DNA of 64,000 nucleotides from an uncultured Colwellia sp. (GCA_913058245.1 CAJXQJ010000011.1:58526-122525); one strand, 5' to 3'. Shown: positions 23,396-33,982, counted from the first letter of the stretch. Translations and numbers: made by a program. The notes: a model not told the origin generated them from the letters alone.

Positions 23396-24259
23396 TTAAT
23401 GAACAATCCCATCCAAAAATTGGATTAGTTGTGGGCGTTCAAATTTATATGTTGTAATACAATAATCACAAGTCATTGAAACATTGCCTTGTTCAGTGAG
23501 AATGTTTTCTAATTCACTTGGTTCTATTTGAGCAATTGCATTTAAGCACTTTTCTTCAGAACAACTACATTTATAACTAACGGTTTGTGGATCGAATAAC
23601 CGAACTTCCTCTTGATGATACAAACGATATAGTAATGCTTCGCTATCTAAAGAAAAAATTTCTTCATTCTTAATAGTATTTGTTAGCTGGCATAAATGCT
23701 CAAAATCTTCATGCTGCTTTTCTTTGTCTTCACCGTCAGGTAAAAGTTGTATTAAACTGCCGGCAATTTCCGTCTTATCATCATTGGCAAATAGCCAAAT
23801 TTTTGTCGGTATTTGCTCAGATACCTCAAAGTAATGTGCTAAACACTCCGCCAATGTATCTTCCTCAAGAGCAACTACTCCTTGATAAGCTTCGCCGTTA
23901 TTTGGGCGAATAGTAATGACCATATTGCCTTTGCCAATCAGTTCATGAAGCGAGGTCGCAGTTGTTTCGCGAGTTAAACGAGCAATACCACGCATTTCTT
24001 GTTGGTGATTACCATTTACGGCCATATAACCTATTGGTCCATCGCCTTGCAATTGCACAGCAATTTCGCCTTCAAATTTTAGCGTTGCAGTCAGCAAACA
24101 AGTAGCTGCAACAAGTTCACCTAATAATTGCTCAACGCCAACAGGGTAATTATGCGGTGCAATAATATCTTGAAATGTTTGCTTTAAATTGACTAACTCG
24201 CCACGTGCGTGCAAGTTATCGAATAAATAGCGATTTAATACATCAGTTTGCTTTGTCAC
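23396..24259 (-). CDS. hslO: Redox-regulated holdase chaperone Hsp33
   Basis: Hsp33 prevents aggregation of unfolded proteins under oxidative stress in the cytoplasm. The start DVLNRYLFDNLHARGELVNL, GELVAATCLLTATLKFEGEI and LQGDGPIGYMAVNG are family marks. The zinc switch is present: CSCSEEKCL near residue 230 gives the CxC pair and SMTCDYC near 264 the CxxC pair. Length 287 aa is usual. It lies three bases downstream of hslR, as in E. coli (yrfG-hslR-hslO), so they are likely cotranscribed. Confidence 0.96.
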   Translation of the reverse strand: MTKQTDVLNRYLFDNLHARGELVNLKQTFQDIIAPHNYPVGVEQLLGELVAATCLLTATLKFEGEIAVQLQGDGPIGYMAVNGNHQQEMRGIARLTRETTATSLHELIGKGNMVITIRPNNGEAYQGVVALEEDTLAECLAHYFEVSEQIPTKIWLFANDDKTEIAGSLIQLLPDGEDKEKQHEDFEHLCQLTNTIKNEEIFSLDSEALLYRLYHQEEVRLFDPQTVSYKCSCSEEKCLNAIAQIEPSELENILTEQGNVSMTCDYCITTYKFERPQLIQFLDGIVH

Positions 24260-24262
24260 TGT

Positions 24263-24676
24263 TTAAATCCTTTCTTTCAAATGTCGAATTTGTCGACGTT
24301 GTTTCTTATCGGGTTTTGTATCACTAGCAGGGCTAAGTAATATGCCTTGCTTGCGTGCTAAACTATTTTTTTCTCTTGTTTCAATACTGTCTTTGGTTTC
24401 TTGATATAGCGTTTGGGCAAAATTAGCGTCCCTTCTTTTATCTGCAAGAGCGATAACGATGACCTGCTTTTCTTCAAATCCTTGTCTTACAGTAATACGG
24501 TCGCCTAGTACTACGGCTTTTCCTGATTTGCTACGTTGGCCATTATAAAAAACTTTGCCGCCATCAATCATTTGCTTGGCTATAGCGCGGGTTTTATAAA
24601 AGCGTGCCGCGCATAACCATTTATCTAAACGAATTGAAAGCTTATCTTGGCTTGGATTATTACTGAATTTGGCCAT
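24263..24676 (-). CDS. hslR: Ribosome-associated heat-shock protein Hsp15
   Basis: The S4 RNA-binding domain is clear: IRLDKWLCAARFYKTRAIAK, MIDGGKVFYNGQRSKSGKAV and LGDRITVRQGFEEKQV, followed by DKRRDANFAQTLYQET and a very basic end (KQRRQIRHLKERI). Hsp15 recovers stalled 50S subunits with nascent chains. I start at ATG 24676; an in-frame TTG at 24694 would add six residues and neither has a good ribosome-binding site. Divergent from the gsp operon. Confidence 0.93.
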   Translation of the reverse strand: MAKFSNNPSQDKLSIRLDKWLCAARFYKTRAIAKQMIDGGKVFYNGQRSKSGKAVVLGDRITVRQGFEEKQVIVIALADKRRDANFAQTLYQETKDSIETREKNSLARKQGILLSPASDTKPDKKQRRQIRHLKERI

Positions 24677-24864
24677 TATTTTGCGTTTACTCAAAGTAGA
24701 TGTTATAAAATTGGCGAAGTTACCACAGCTATTGTGTGTAAGCTAGTCGGAAAAATTTGTTTACTAATTATAGCGAAAAAATAATATGACGTCTTGTTGC
24801 CAAGCGTCCGGTCAAGTATCATCAAAGTGAATTAAAATTTCCAGACAATAAAATTATTATAAAA

Positions 24865-25821
24865 ATGTCATTATTGAATAACTTATCAAGCGTGTTTGAT
24901 CAGCTGTCTAAACTCCCCCAGCGAAAAATATCGCAAGCGATTATTTTCTTGCTGCTTGCATACATTGCCTTACTGTGCGCGAAATTAACTTGGCAAGCGA
25001 TGCCGCAAGAAAATAAAGGCCTGACAATTCAAAGCAATGGTTCACAGCGTAGCCAAACAGTAAATACTGAAAAAATTAACGTAAAAGCCGTTGAAGCACT
25101 TAACTTATTTGGCATTTTTTCTCTGCAAGCGGTTGAAAAAGTCGAAGAGGTTGTCATTGAAAATGCGCCAGAAACACGCTTGAAATTAACATTAACAGGG
25201 GCAGTGGCAAGTAGCGATAAATCAACGGCTGCGGCAATTATTGAAAGTGCTGGTAAACAAGAAACTTACAGCATTGGTGAAAACATTAAAGGGACACGAG
25301 CGGTTCTAGAAAATGTATTTAATGACCGAGTACTGCTAAAAGTATCAGGTCGTCTCGAAACCTTGATGATTGAAGGTGTCGACTTTAATAAAAATGTTAA
25401 AGCAATAAAGCAAACTAATAAATTACAACAAAACGGGTTAAAAAAAGCTCCGTCTAAGCGCTTATCTTCCCTTAACGTTGTTGATCAAAGAAACAATAAG
25501 GCGTTAACGCAAAGTACTAAATCATTGAGAAAAGACTTAGATAAAGATCCAGGAAAGATTACCGACTATTTAAAAATATCACCTAAGCGTGATAATGGGA
25601 AAATAAGCGGTTATCGAATCATGCCTGGAAAAGATCCAACTTTTTTCCAAAGTGCTGGTCTTAAAAGTGGTGACGTTGCCATACAAATGAACGGGTTTGA
25701 TTTAACTGAGCCTAGAGAAGCTGCTCAGGCATTAAAGTCTTTAAAAGAACAGCGTGAAGTTTCATTATTGCTTGATCGCAATGGTGATATGACCGAAATA
25801 CTTTTCAGTATAGATAATTAG
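24865..25821 (+). CDS. gspC: Type II secretion inner-membrane protein GspC
   Basis: GspC links the inner-membrane platform to the secretin. A single membrane helix (about 24-43, AIIFLLLAYIALLCAKLTW) is followed by the homology region with NLFGIF and LKLTLTGAVASSDKSTAAAI, and a C-terminal PDZ-like domain (YRIMPGKDPTFFQSAGLKSG, DVAIQMNGFDLTEPREAAQ). Length 318 aa. First gene of a gspC-N operon; gspD starts 17 bases later. No clear Shine-Dalgarno sequence stands before ATG 24865. Confidence 0.95.
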   Translation: MSLLNNLSSVFDQLSKLPQRKISQAIIFLLLAYIALLCAKLTWQAMPQENKGLTIQSNGSQRSQTVNTEKINVKAVEALNLFGIFSLQAVEKVEEVVIENAPETRLKLTLTGAVASSDKSTAAAIIESAGKQETYSIGENIKGTRAVLENVFNDRVLLKVSGRLETLMIEGVDFNKNVKAIKQTNKLQQNGLKKAPSKRLSSLNVVDQRNNKALTQSTKSLRKDLDKDPGKITDYLKISPKRDNGKISGYRIMPGKDPTFFQSAGLKSGDVAIQMNGFDLTEPREAAQALKSLKEQREVSLLLDRNGDMTEILFSIDN

Positions 25822-25838
25822 AATAAAAGGAATAATAC

Positions 25839-27929
25839 ATGCGCAACTTATTAAGCGCACCTTGGTATAAGCGAAGCCTTACCGGGGTTGTTACCGCAGT
25901 TATGCTAAATGGTGTTTTACTTTCAACAGATATTGAAGCTGCTGAATATTCACCGAACTTTAAAGGCACGGAAATAGCTGAGTTCATCAATATTGTTGGT
26001 AAGAACTTGAAAAAAACCATGATCGTTGATCCTAACGTTCGTGGCAAAGTTAATGTGCGTAGTTACGACCTATTATCTGAAGAGCAGTATTATCAATTTT
26101 TCTTAAATGTCCTTGAAGTTTATGGTTTTGCCGCCGTAGAAATGGACAACAATATTGTTAAAATTATCAGGAATAAAGATGCAAAAACTTCATCTATTCC
26201 TGTTGTCGGTAATGATAATCCTGGTGCTGGTGACGAAATGGTTACCCGTGTTGTTGAAGTTAAAAACGTTACCGTACGTGAATTAACACCGCTACTACGT
26301 CAACTGTCAGATCAAGCAGGTGGTGGTAACGTAGTAAACTACGACCCAGCCAATGTTATAATGCTAACAGGCACCGCCGCTGTTGTTAATCGTTTGGTTA
26401 AGATTATTGAGCGCGTTGATAAAGCAGGTGACCAAGACGTACAAATTATTAAGCTCAAGTATGCTTCAGCCGCTGAAATGGTGCGTATTATTGAAGCGAT
26501 GAACAAGTCGAGTCAAGGTAAGTCAGCAGGAACTCCGACCTTTTTAATTCCAAAAATTGTCGCTGATGAGCGAACTAATAGCGTTATTGTCAGTGGCGAA
26601 ATACAAGCTCGTGAGCGTGTTGCTCGTTTAGTTTCTCGATTAGACAGTGAATTAGAGTCAAACGGTAATACCCGTGTTTATCATCTTAAATATGCTAAGT
26701 CTGAAGACATGGTGAAAGTGCTAGAAGGTGTAAGTGAATCTATTGTCTCTGATAAGTCAGGGGCTAAAAAATCATCGAAAAGTAACAAAAGTCGTGACGT
26801 TAGTATCGATGCACATGAAGATACCAATACTTTAGTTATTACTGCTCAACCTGATATGTTGCGTTCGTTAGAGGCGGTCATTCGTCAATTAGATATTCGT
26901 CGTGCACAAGTCTTGATTGAAGCGATTATTGTTGAAGTATTTGAAGGTGATGGCGTTAATCTTGGCGTGCAGTGGTATCACGAATCTGGTGCTATGTCAC
27001 AATTTACTAACGGTGTTGCGCCAATTAGTTCAATTGCTGCAGCAGCTGACGCGGCAAAGTCTACTCCTGGTGCTAAGGGGTCTACAGTTACTTCACCGAA
27101 TGGTGCTGTCACAGTTAACCCAGATCAACCTGATGTTAAGGGTGATTACAGCTTAGCAGCGCAAGTTCTAGGCTCAGTTAGTGGTACATTATTTGGTATT
27201 GTTAAAAATGACTGGGGCGCTATTGTACAAGCGGTAAGCTCTGATACTAATTCAAACTTACTTTCAACGCCAAGTATTACCACACTTGATAACGAAGAAG
27301 CCTACTTTATCGTTGGTCAAGAAGTACCTATTATTACCGGCTCTACAACGGGGAGTGGTAATACCAACCCATTTCAAACTGTCGAACGTCAAGAAATAGG
27401 CATCAAGTTAAAAGTTACACCACAAATTAACGAAGGTAGCGGTGTACAATTAACGATTGAACAAGAAGTGTCTTCAGTGAGTGGCGCAACGGGCGTTGAT
27501 ATTTCGATTAACAAGCGTGAAATTAAAACTACAGTTATGGCAGATGACGGCGCTACCGTTATTTTAGGCGGTTTAATCGACGATGATGTGCAAGAAAGTG
27601 TTCAGAAAGTACCATTACTTGGTGATATTCCAATTCTTGGACACTTATTCAAATCAACCAGTAACAGCAAGCGTAAACGTAACTTAATGGTGTTTTTACG
27701 TCCTACAATCGTTCGAGATGGTCAATTAATGAATGATTTAAGTAAAGAAAAATACAACTATATTCGCGCACAAGAAATGGCAAGTCGTGAAGCCGGTCTT
27801 GAATTAATGGATAATGAGAAGTTACCTATTTTACCAGAATGGAATGATCAATTGTCATTACCACCTTCATTCGAAGAACATATGAAAAAAGTAGAGAACG
27901 AAAAACTCTCGACTAAAAAAGATAAATAA
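25839..27929 (+). CDS. gspD: Type II secretion outer-membrane secretin GspD
   Basis: A signal peptide ends near IEAAE. The N0 domain ([20 protein letters not shown]) and N1-N3 repeats ([58 protein letters not shown]) precede the secretin domain ([59 protein letters not shown]). The S domain closes the protein. It forms the outer-membrane channel. Length 696 aa is typical. AAAGG precedes ATG 25839. gspE begins two bases after the stop. Confidence 0.97.
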   Translation: MRNLLSAPWYKRSLTGVVTAVMLNGVLLSTDIEAAEYSPNFKGTEIAEFINIVGKNLKKTMIVDPNVRGKVNVRSYDLLSEEQYYQFFLNVLEVYGFAAVEMDNNIVKIIRNKDAKTSSIPVVGNDNPGAGDEMVTRVVEVKNVTVRELTPLLRQLSDQAGGGNVVNYDPANVIMLTGTAAVVNRLVKIIERVDKAGDQDVQIIKLKYASAAEMVRIIEAMNKSSQGKSAGTPTFLIPKIVADERTNSVIVSGEIQARERVARLVSRLDSELESNGNTRVYHLKYAKSEDMVKVLEGVSESIVSDKSGAKKSSKSNKSRDVSIDAHEDTNTLVITAQPDMLRSLEAVIRQLDIRRAQVLIEAIIVEVFEGDGVNLGVQWYHESGAMSQFTNGVAPISSIAAAADAAKSTPGAKGSTVTSPNGAVTVNPDQPDVKGDYSLAAQVLGSVSGTLFGIVKNDWGAIVQAVSSDTNSNLLSTPSITTLDNEEAYFIVGQEVPIITGSTTGSGNTNPFQTVERQEIGIKLKVTPQINEGSGVQLTIEQEVSSVSGATGVDISINKREIKTTVMADDGATVILGGLIDDDVQESVQKVPLLGDIPILGHLFKSTSNSKRKRNLMVFLRPTIVRDGQLMNDLSKEKYNYIRAQEMASREAGLELMDNEKLPILPEWNDQLSLPPSFEEHMKKVENEKLSTKKDK

Positions 27930-27931
27930 AC

Positions 27932-29500
27932 ATGAGTGAAATAGACTCTCAAGCAGAAGCGTTTATTAACGCAAGTGAAGCTGATAGCAAACAGTTATTG
28001 GAAAATGAAGACAACATTGATGCTGCAGGCATAAGTCGTTTTCGCTTACCGTTTGGTTTTGCAAAGCGCCACAGTGTATTAATTGAAAAGGACGATAGCG
28101 CATTGCGCCTAGTCTGTTTAAAAGATTTAAGTGCAGAAATATTGTTAGAAGTTAGACGAGTTTTAAAAGCGCCGTTTGAAATTGATGTAAAAAACGAAGA
28201 AGAATTTGAACAGTTACTAACCATTGCATATCAGCGTGACTCTTCAGAAGCGCAGCAAATGATGGAAGATATCGGCAATGAAGTGGATTTATATTCCCTT
28301 GCTGATGAAATGACCGAAACAGAAGATTTGCTTGAAAATGAAGATGATGCGCCGATCATTAAATTGATTAATGCTATGCTCAGTGAAGCGATTAAAGAAA
28401 ATGCTTCTGATATTCATATTGAAACTTTTGAGCAAGCACTGCAAATTCGTTTCCGTGTTGATGGCGTTCTACGTGAAGTATTGAAACCTAATCGTAAATT
28501 AGCATCACTGCTGGTGTCGCGTATCAAAGTTATGGCTAAGCTTGATATCGCTGAAAAACGTATTCCACAAGATGGCCGAATTTCATTGAAAATTGCTGGT
28601 CGAGCAGTTGATGTGCGTGTATCAACAATGCCGACAGGGCATGGTGAACGCGTAGTATTGCGTTTACTTGATAAAAATTCTACTCGACTCGATTTACAAG
28701 ATTTAGGTATGACTGACGGTAACCGTGCTCGCTTTTCTGAACTTATTGATAAGCCGCACGGCATTATATTGGTAACAGGCCCTACAGGCTCAGGTAAAAG
28801 TACCACGCTATATGCCGGTTTAAGCCAAATTGATAGTAAAGAACGCAACGTATTAACGGTTGAAGATCCAATAGAATATGCCATTGAAGGTATTGGCCAA
28901 ACGCAAGTAAATACCAAGGTTGATATGACCTTTGCGCGTGGTTTACGTGCTATTTTACGACAAGATCCTGATGTGGTGATGGTTGGTGAAATTCGCGATT
29001 TAGAAACTGCACAAATCGGCGTGCAAGCAAGTTTAACAGGCCACTTAGTCTTGTCGACATTACATACTAATACTGCCGCGGGTGCTATTACGCGAATGGA
29101 AGATATGGGTGTTGAACCATTTTTATTATCTTCTAGTTTGCTCGGGGTATTAGCACAACGGTTAGTGCGAACCTTATGTCCTCATTGTCGAGAGTGTTGC
29201 CCAACGTCTGCAGAAGAACGCAAACTATTGCAATTAGCTGACGATGACCAAGCGCCAATATTTAGAGCGGTTGGCTGTGAAGAATGTAATTTCAAAGGTT
29301 ATCGTGGACGAACCGGTATTCATGAATTAATTGTTGTTGATGATAAAGTTCGTGAACTTATTCATAACGGCAAAGGTGAGCAAGTTATCGAAAAGTTTAT
29401 TCGTAAAACTACACCAAGTATTCGTCGTGACGGTTTTGATAAAGTAATGCGTGGTGAAACCACTATTGAAGAAGTGTTACGTGTAACACGAGAAGATTAG
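27932..29500 (+). CDS. gspE: Type II secretion ATPase GspE
   Basis: The cytoplasmic motor of the T2SS. N1E-like residues 30-150 lead to the RecA-like core: Walker [11 protein letters not shown] near residue 285, the Asp box [16 protein letters not shown], Walker [17 protein letters not shown], and the His box [15 protein letters not shown] zinc-type cysteine cluster CPHCRECC with [13 protein letters not shown] follows. Length 522 aa. The gspF start is four bases beyond the stop. Confidence 0.97.
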   Translation: MSEIDSQAEAFINASEADSKQLLENEDNIDAAGISRFRLPFGFAKRHSVLIEKDDSALRLVCLKDLSAEILLEVRRVLKAPFEIDVKNEEEFEQLLTIAYQRDSSEAQQMMEDIGNEVDLYSLADEMTETEDLLENEDDAPIIKLINAMLSEAIKENASDIHIETFEQALQIRFRVDGVLREVLKPNRKLASLLVSRIKVMAKLDIAEKRIPQDGRISLKIAGRAVDVRVSTMPTGHGERVVLRLLDKNSTRLDLQDLGMTDGNRARFSELIDKPHGIILVTGPTGSGKSTTLYAGLSQIDSKERNVLTVEDPIEYAIEGIGQTQVNTKVDMTFARGLRAILRQDPDVVMVGEIRDLETAQIGVQASLTGHLVLSTLHTNTAAGAITRMEDMGVEPFLLSSSLLGVLAQRLVRTLCPHCRECCPTSAEERKLLQLADDDQAPIFRAVGCEECNFKGYRGRTGIHELIVVDDKVRELIHNGKGEQVIEKFIRKTTPSIRRDGFDKVMRGETTIEEVLRVTRED

Positions 29501-29503
29501 ATT

Positions 29504-30724
29504 ATGGCTGCTTTTGATTATCAAGCGGTTGATAGCCGTGGCAAAAATAAAAAAGGTGTCATTGAAGGGGACACGCCAAGGCATGTTCGTAGTTTACTGC
29601 GCGAACAAGGTCTGATGCCGATTGAAGTTACGCCAAGCTTACAAAAAAGCAAACAGCAAAATAAGGCTTCTCGTTTTGGTGGTAAGAAAATATCAGCGGC
29701 AGAATTAGCGTTAATTACTCGCCAACTATCAACATTAGTTGAATCAGGCTTACCAATTGAAGAGTCGTTGATGGCGGTTGCCGAGCAATGTGATAAGAAC
29801 TCGCTAAAAAGTATGGTGATGGCAGTTCGCACTAAAGTTACCGAAGGTTATGGCTTAGCAGAAAGTATGGCGGAATTCCCGCAAATCTTTAATCGCCTAT
29901 TTAGAGCTATGGTTGCTGCGGGTGAAAAATCAGGCCACCTTGATAAAGTACTTGATCGGTTAGCTGACTATACTGAGCAGCGCCAGCAATTAAGGTCTCA
30001 GTTAATTCAAGCGTTAGTATACCCAATAATTATGACTGTTGTGGCAACAGGGGTTATTGCTATCTTGTTAACTGCAGTTGTACCGAAAATTGTTGGTCAA
30101 TTTGAACATATGGGAGCCAATTTACCGGGCACCACCAAGTTACTCATTGCTAGTAGTGACTTTCTACGCGACTATGGCTTAGCAATTGTTTTGGTTATTG
30201 CAGCACTCATGTTTTTATGGTCGCAATTACTTAAAAAAGCGAGCTTTAAGTTTGCCTATCATAAGCATTTTTTGGCTTTGCCGGGAATTGGTAAGGTTGC
30301 TAAAAGTATAAATACCGCAAGATTTGCTCGTACATTGAGCATTTTAACCGCTAGCGCCGTTCCTCTATTAGAGAGCATGAAAATTTCTGGTGAGGTACTA
30401 GATAACCTGTTTATAAAACAGAGTGTCAAAGAATCAGCAGATAAGGTGAGAGAAGGAGCTAGTTTGCGAGTCTCGTTAGAGCAAACAAAACTTTTTCCAC
30501 CTATGATGTTACATATGATCGCCAGTGGCGAAAAAAGTGGTCAGTTAGAACATATGCTTGGCCGCGCAGCAGACAATCAAGACCGAGAGTTTGAGGCGAT
30601 TGTAAGCATTTCACTAAAAGCATTTGAACCAGCGCTTATGGTAGTTATGGCTGGTATCGTTTTATTCATCGTAATGGCTATTTTACAGCCAATTCTTCAG
30701 TTAAATACATTAATAGGAAGTTAG
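29504..30724 (+). CDS. gspF: Type II secretion platform protein GspF
   Basis: The start AAFDYQAVDSRGKNKKGVIE is the classic T2SF opening. Two T2SF domains repeat LALITRQLSTLVESGLPIEE and TARFARTLSILTASAVPLLE with the GEKSGHLDKVL and GEKSGQLEHML motifs. Three membrane segments lie near 170-195, 222-242 and the C-terminus. GspF is the inner-membrane platform that contacts GspE and GspL. 406 aa, usual length. gspG follows at two bases. Confidence 0.97.
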   Translation: MAAFDYQAVDSRGKNKKGVIEGDTPRHVRSLLREQGLMPIEVTPSLQKSKQQNKASRFGGKKISAAELALITRQLSTLVESGLPIEESLMAVAEQCDKNSLKSMVMAVRTKVTEGYGLAESMAEFPQIFNRLFRAMVAAGEKSGHLDKVLDRLADYTEQRQQLRSQLIQALVYPIIMTVVATGVIAILLTAVVPKIVGQFEHMGANLPGTTKLLIASSDFLRDYGLAIVLVIAALMFLWSQLLKKASFKFAYHKHFLALPGIGKVAKSINTARFARTLSILTASAVPLLESMKISGEVLDNLFIKQSVKESADKVREGASLRVSLEQTKLFPPMMLHMIASGEKSGQLEHMLGRAADNQDREFEAIVSISLKAFEPALMVVMAGIVLFIVMAILQPILQLNTLIGS

Positions 30725-30726
30725 AA

Positions 30727-31161
30727 ATGAAAGCAGTAAAAAATACGCGTGGTTTTACATTATTGGAAGTCATGGTAGTTATTGTGATTTTAGGTATTTT
30801 AGCCAGTATGGTAGTGCCAAATTTAATGGGCAGCCAAGAGCGTGCTAACATGCAAAAAGCCGTTTCAGATATTAACGCCTTAGAAACATCATTAAGTATG
30901 TATAAAATGGATAACTACAAATATCCAAGCACTGAACAAGGTTTAGAAGCTCTAGTTACAGAAACTGATATTGAGCCAGCACCACGTCGTTTTCCCGAAG
31001 GTGGTTATGTTAAACGTTTGCCTAATGACCCTTGGGGTAGCGAATATCAATTACTTAACCCAGGTGAGCATGGAAATATGGATGTTTTTTCTATGGGACC
31101 CGATGGTGAAGCTGGTACAGATGATGATATCGGTAACTGGAACTTAGGCGATTATCAGTAA
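30727..31161 (+). CDS. gspG: Major pseudopilin GspG
   Basis: Short leader MKAVKNTRG then the mature FTLLEVMVVIVILGILASMV with Glu at +5, the prepilin-peptidase substrate type. The globular part has NALETSLSMYKMDNYKYPST, GLEALVTE and RFPEGGYVKRLPNDPWG, and the calcium-loop end SMGPDGEAGTDDDIGNW. It forms the pseudopilus shaft. 144 aa. The peptidase PilD/GspO is not in this window. Confidence 0.97.
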   Translation: MKAVKNTRGFTLLEVMVVIVILGILASMVVPNLMGSQERANMQKAVSDINALETSLSMYKMDNYKYPSTEQGLEALVTETDIEPAPRRFPEGGYVKRLPNDPWGSEYQLLNPGEHGNMDVFSMGPDGEAGTDDDIGNWNLGDYQ

Positions 31162-31187
31162 TTGTTTATTACTGTCAGTTGTTCACT

Positions 31188-31820
31188 ATGAAAGCTAATG
31201 CCGTTAAGAGGTTGAATATAAAGTCTCAGCCATCTCGAGGCTTTACATTAATTGAAGTTATGCTGGTGATTGTCTTAATTGGCATTATGATATCGGCGGT
31301 GCAATTTAGTTTTTCTAGCAGCAAACCTGAGCAAATATTACAACAAAACAGTGCCCGCTTTGCGGGCATTTTTGACGTCGCAGCTGAATATGGCATGCTC
31401 AATAATGTCGAACTTGGTTTATATATTGAAGAAAATAGCTATCAGTTTTTAGGATATGACGGTGTGCGTTGGTCACCGATTGCTGATAAACCATTGTTTG
31501 AAGTTTATGAGTTGCCAGAAGGTATTGAAATTTCATTGCAACTAGATGACTTGCCAATTGAAGAAGAGTTATTGTTTGATCCTGAGTTATTAAATAACGA
31601 AGAAGATGAAGATAGTTTTTCTGAAGAAGACGAAGAAGAAAAGAAGACTATTCCACAGGTTTATATTCTTTCTGGTGGTGATATTACCCCGTTTAGTTTG
31701 ACATTTGCATTAGCGGATTTTGCCTTCGACGAAAATGATGATGTAATTTTTAAAGTTACAGGTATTTATGCAACACCATTAACGATAGAAGGGCCTTTAG
31801 CCAATGAAAACCGTGGTTAA
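31188..31820 (+). CDS. gspH: Minor pseudopilin GspH with an acidic insert
   Basis: ATG 31188 opens the protein; the leader ends RG before FTLIEVMLVIVLIGIMISAV. Residues about 124-154 are an unusual acidic run: LLNNEEDEDSFSEEDEEEKK. The last part SGGDITPFSLTFALADFAF is the family C-terminal motif. Length 210 aa is slightly above the norm because of this insert. It overlaps gspI by 17 bases. GspH is a low-abundance pseudopilin near the tip. Confidence 0.93.
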   Translation: MKANAVKRLNIKSQPSRGFTLIEVMLVIVLIGIMISAVQFSFSSSKPEQILQQNSARFAGIFDVAAEYGMLNNVELGLYIEENSYQFLGYDGVRWSPIADKPLFEVYELPEGIEISLQLDDLPIEEELLFDPELLNNEEDEDSFSEEDEEEKKTIPQVYILSGGDITPFSLTFALADFAFDENDDVIFKVTGIYATPLTIEGPLANENRG

Positions 31821-32211
31821 TTATAGCTACCTCGTTGGTAAGCGATTGAAAGAAGGCTTTACATTAATTGAAGTGATGCTAGCGATGGCGGTGTTTTCAG
31901 TTGCAGGCATTGCCATTTTAGGTACTGCTGATACTAATGCCCGAAATTTAGGTTATTTGGAAAGTAAAATTATTGCCAGTTGGGTAGCGTCAAATCAATT
32001 AGTTGAGGCAAATCTAGACAATAGTTGGCCACCAAAGAATAACCGTAAAGGCAAAGTAGAAGTTGCCGGTCAAGAATGGTTTTGGCAACAAAAAGTGATC
32101 AAAACAACCGATAAGGATATGCGAGCGATTGTCATGGAAGTGCGATTGGAAGAAAAAGAAGAATCAGCATTGACCACCTTAATGACATACGTGTCAAAGA
32201 ATAGTAAATGA
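31804..32211 (+). CDS. gspI: Minor pseudopilin GspI
   Basis: The leader ends with EG, and the mature part begins FTLIEVMLAMAVFSVAGIAI. The family segment SWVASNQLVEANLDNSWPP follows near residue 60, with GQEWFWQQKVIKTTDKDMRA. 135 aa. It nucleates the tip complex with GspJ and GspK. Its stop overlaps the gspJ start by four bases. Confidence 0.93.
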   Translation: MKTVVNYSYLVGKRLKEGFTLIEVMLAMAVFSVAGIAILGTADTNARNLGYLESKIIASWVASNQLVEANLDNSWPPKNNRKGKVEVAGQEWFWQQKVIKTTDKDMRAIVMEVRLEEKEESALTTLMTYVSKNSK

Positions 32212-32891
32212 AAACATTAAGTGTTCATCACGCGCTTAAAAGGCCACCAATAAAGTTAAGCGGTAAGCAAAAATTGCAAGGCTTTACCTTGCTAGAGGTG
32301 CTGATTGCAGTCGCTATTTTTTCTGTTATCAGTATGGCGAGCTTTAGTATCTTTCAAACAGTACTAAATAGCGACACTGTTTCGAAAGAACGCACCGATC
32401 GCATTAATGAGCTACAACGCGGCTTTTTAGTTATTGAACGCGACATGATACAAATTACTCGCCGTAGTGTGCGCTTTAATGGTGAATCTCCGCAGGAAGG
32501 CTTTTTACATACAGACAATGAGAGCTTTTCAAGTAATGAGCAGGCATTAGGGTTTGTGCGCCATGGTTGGACGAATCCAGGATTATTACTACCGCGTAGC
32601 GATGTGCAGTCAGTAGCGTACCAACTAAATGAAAACGTACTTGAGCGTTTACACTTTAACTTTGTTGATGCAGTACTGGGCGAAGAACCAAAAGTAAGAC
32701 CATTAATTTCAAAAGTTGAAAAGTTAGATTTTGAATTTTATGACGGCAAAAAATGGCAAAAAACACTGGCCGAAAACTCTTTGCCAATTGCTATAGCGAT
32801 CGAACTTGATACTACAGATTATGGCGTAATTCGTCGTCAATTCTTAGTAGCTGGAGATAGTCTAGCTGATAAGGAAAGCAGTAATGATTAA
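32208..32891 (+). CDS. gspJ: Minor pseudopilin GspJ
   Basis: Leader ends QG before FTLLEVLIAVAIFSVISMAS. Typical GspJ segments: ELQRGFLVIERDMIQITRR, ALGFVRHGWTNPGLLLPRSD and VQSVAYQLNENVLER. 227 aa. Part of the I-J-K tip complex. It overlaps gspK by eight bases. Confidence 0.95.
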   Translation: MKTLSVHHALKRPPIKLSGKQKLQGFTLLEVLIAVAIFSVISMASFSIFQTVLNSDTVSKERTDRINELQRGFLVIERDMIQITRRSVRFNGESPQEGFLHTDNESFSSNEQALGFVRHGWTNPGLLLPRSDVQSVAYQLNENVLERLHFNFVDAVLGEEPKVRPLISKVEKLDFEFYDGKKWQKTLAENSLPIAIAIELDTTDYGVIRRQFLVAGDSLADKESSND

Positions 32892-33879
32892 AGCTTCTTT
32901 GCAAAAAGGTGTGGCATTAATCACGGTTATGCTGATTGTTGCGCTTATTGCCATACTAGCCACGCAAATGACAGCGCGTTTACAGTTACAAATGCAGCGA
33001 ACAACCAATGTGGGTTCAAATCAACAGGCTTACTGGTATGCTATGGGGGCAGAGGCATTCGCTAAGGGAATATTAAGAAAGTCATTTGAAGATAGTGAGG
33101 AAGTAACAAATTTAGAACAGATATGGGCTCAAGGAGAAAACACTTTCCCAGTTGATTTCGGTGAAATTACCGGTGAAATAACCGACTTGCATAGTTGTTT
33201 TAATTTAAATGCACTTCGCACTGATAACAACGATGAAAATAATCAAAATACGAAAAAATCAGCAGCGAGAAAAGGTTTTGAAGAGTTACTTATTGCATTA
33301 AATATTGAAGGTGTTGGAAATTTTGAGGCCGAGTCTATGGCTGATGCATTAACTGACTGGCTTGACGCTGATGGCAGCATTTCAAGCGCAGGCGGTGCTG
33401 AAGATAATGATTATGCGGCGAAAGAGTTTCCGTATTTAGCTGCAAATAACTATTTGGCGAGTATTGGTGAACTGCGAGTGATTGAGCATTTTAGTGTTGC
33501 TGTCATCAATAAGTTGAAAGATTATGCCTGTGTGCTGCCAAATACAAATTTGAATAAAGTTAATGTGAATACAATTGCGCAAGATAGAGTTGAAATACTT
33601 GTCGGTATGTTGGGGATCAGTCAAAATGATGCTTCGCAAGTGCTTTCCAGCCGTGAAGATGATGGTTTCGAAAACATTGATGATTTCTTTGCGCTTAAAG
33701 AGTTAAGTAAAGCTGAGATATCAGCAGAACAAAAAGAGCAGTTTACCGTTAAAAGCGAGTACTTTAAGTTGAAAACAACAGCAAGTTTTAATAACAGTTA
33801 TTTTGCTATGAACTCGGTGATACAAGTTGAAAATAAAAATAAAATTAATGTCATCAGCCGTCGCATAGGACGAGATTAA
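32884..33879 (+). CDS. gspK: Minor pseudopilin GspK
   Basis: The leader KASLQKG precedes VALITVMLIVALIAILATQM. Like other GspK proteins, +5 is not Glu. The insert with SCFNLNALRTDNNDENNQNT and DWLDADGSISSAGGAEDNDY is the metal-binding alpha domain. 331 aa. Its last 57 bases (33823-33879) recur, diverged, at 33926-33982 just before gspL; see findings. Confidence 0.94.
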   Translation: MIKASLQKGVALITVMLIVALIAILATQMTARLQLQMQRTTNVGSNQQAYWYAMGAEAFAKGILRKSFEDSEEVTNLEQIWAQGENTFPVDFGEITGEITDLHSCFNLNALRTDNNDENNQNTKKSAARKGFEELLIALNIEGVGNFEAESMADALTDWLDADGSISSAGGAEDNDYAAKEFPYLAANNYLASIGELRVIEHFSVAVINKLKDYACVLPNTNLNKVNVNTIAQDRVEILVGMLGISQNDASQVLSSREDDGFENIDDFFALKELSKAEISAEQKEQFTVKSEYFKLKTTASFNNSYFAMNSVIQVENKNKINVISRRIGRD

Positions 33880-33925
33880 GCCGTGATGAATGTTGTTATT
33901 AAATTGAAAAGCTAACGTGAATACT

Positions 33926-33982
33926 AAAGTGAAAAATAAGAATAATATATATGTGGATAGTCGCATCATAGGACGAAAATAA
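33926..33982 (+). repeat. Imperfect duplication of the gspK 3' end
   Basis: 19 codons here, KVKNKNNIYVDSRIIGRK plus TAA, line up codon by codon with the end of gspK, QVENKNKINVISRRIGRD plus TAA (33823-33879). Both are exactly 57 bases, offset 103. The stop here overlaps the gspL ATG (TAATG). Confidence 0.75.

Noticed and set aside
28414..28917. 167-aa minus-strand frame opposite gspE
   Set aside because: It is a shadow of the conserved ATPase core and has no start signal.
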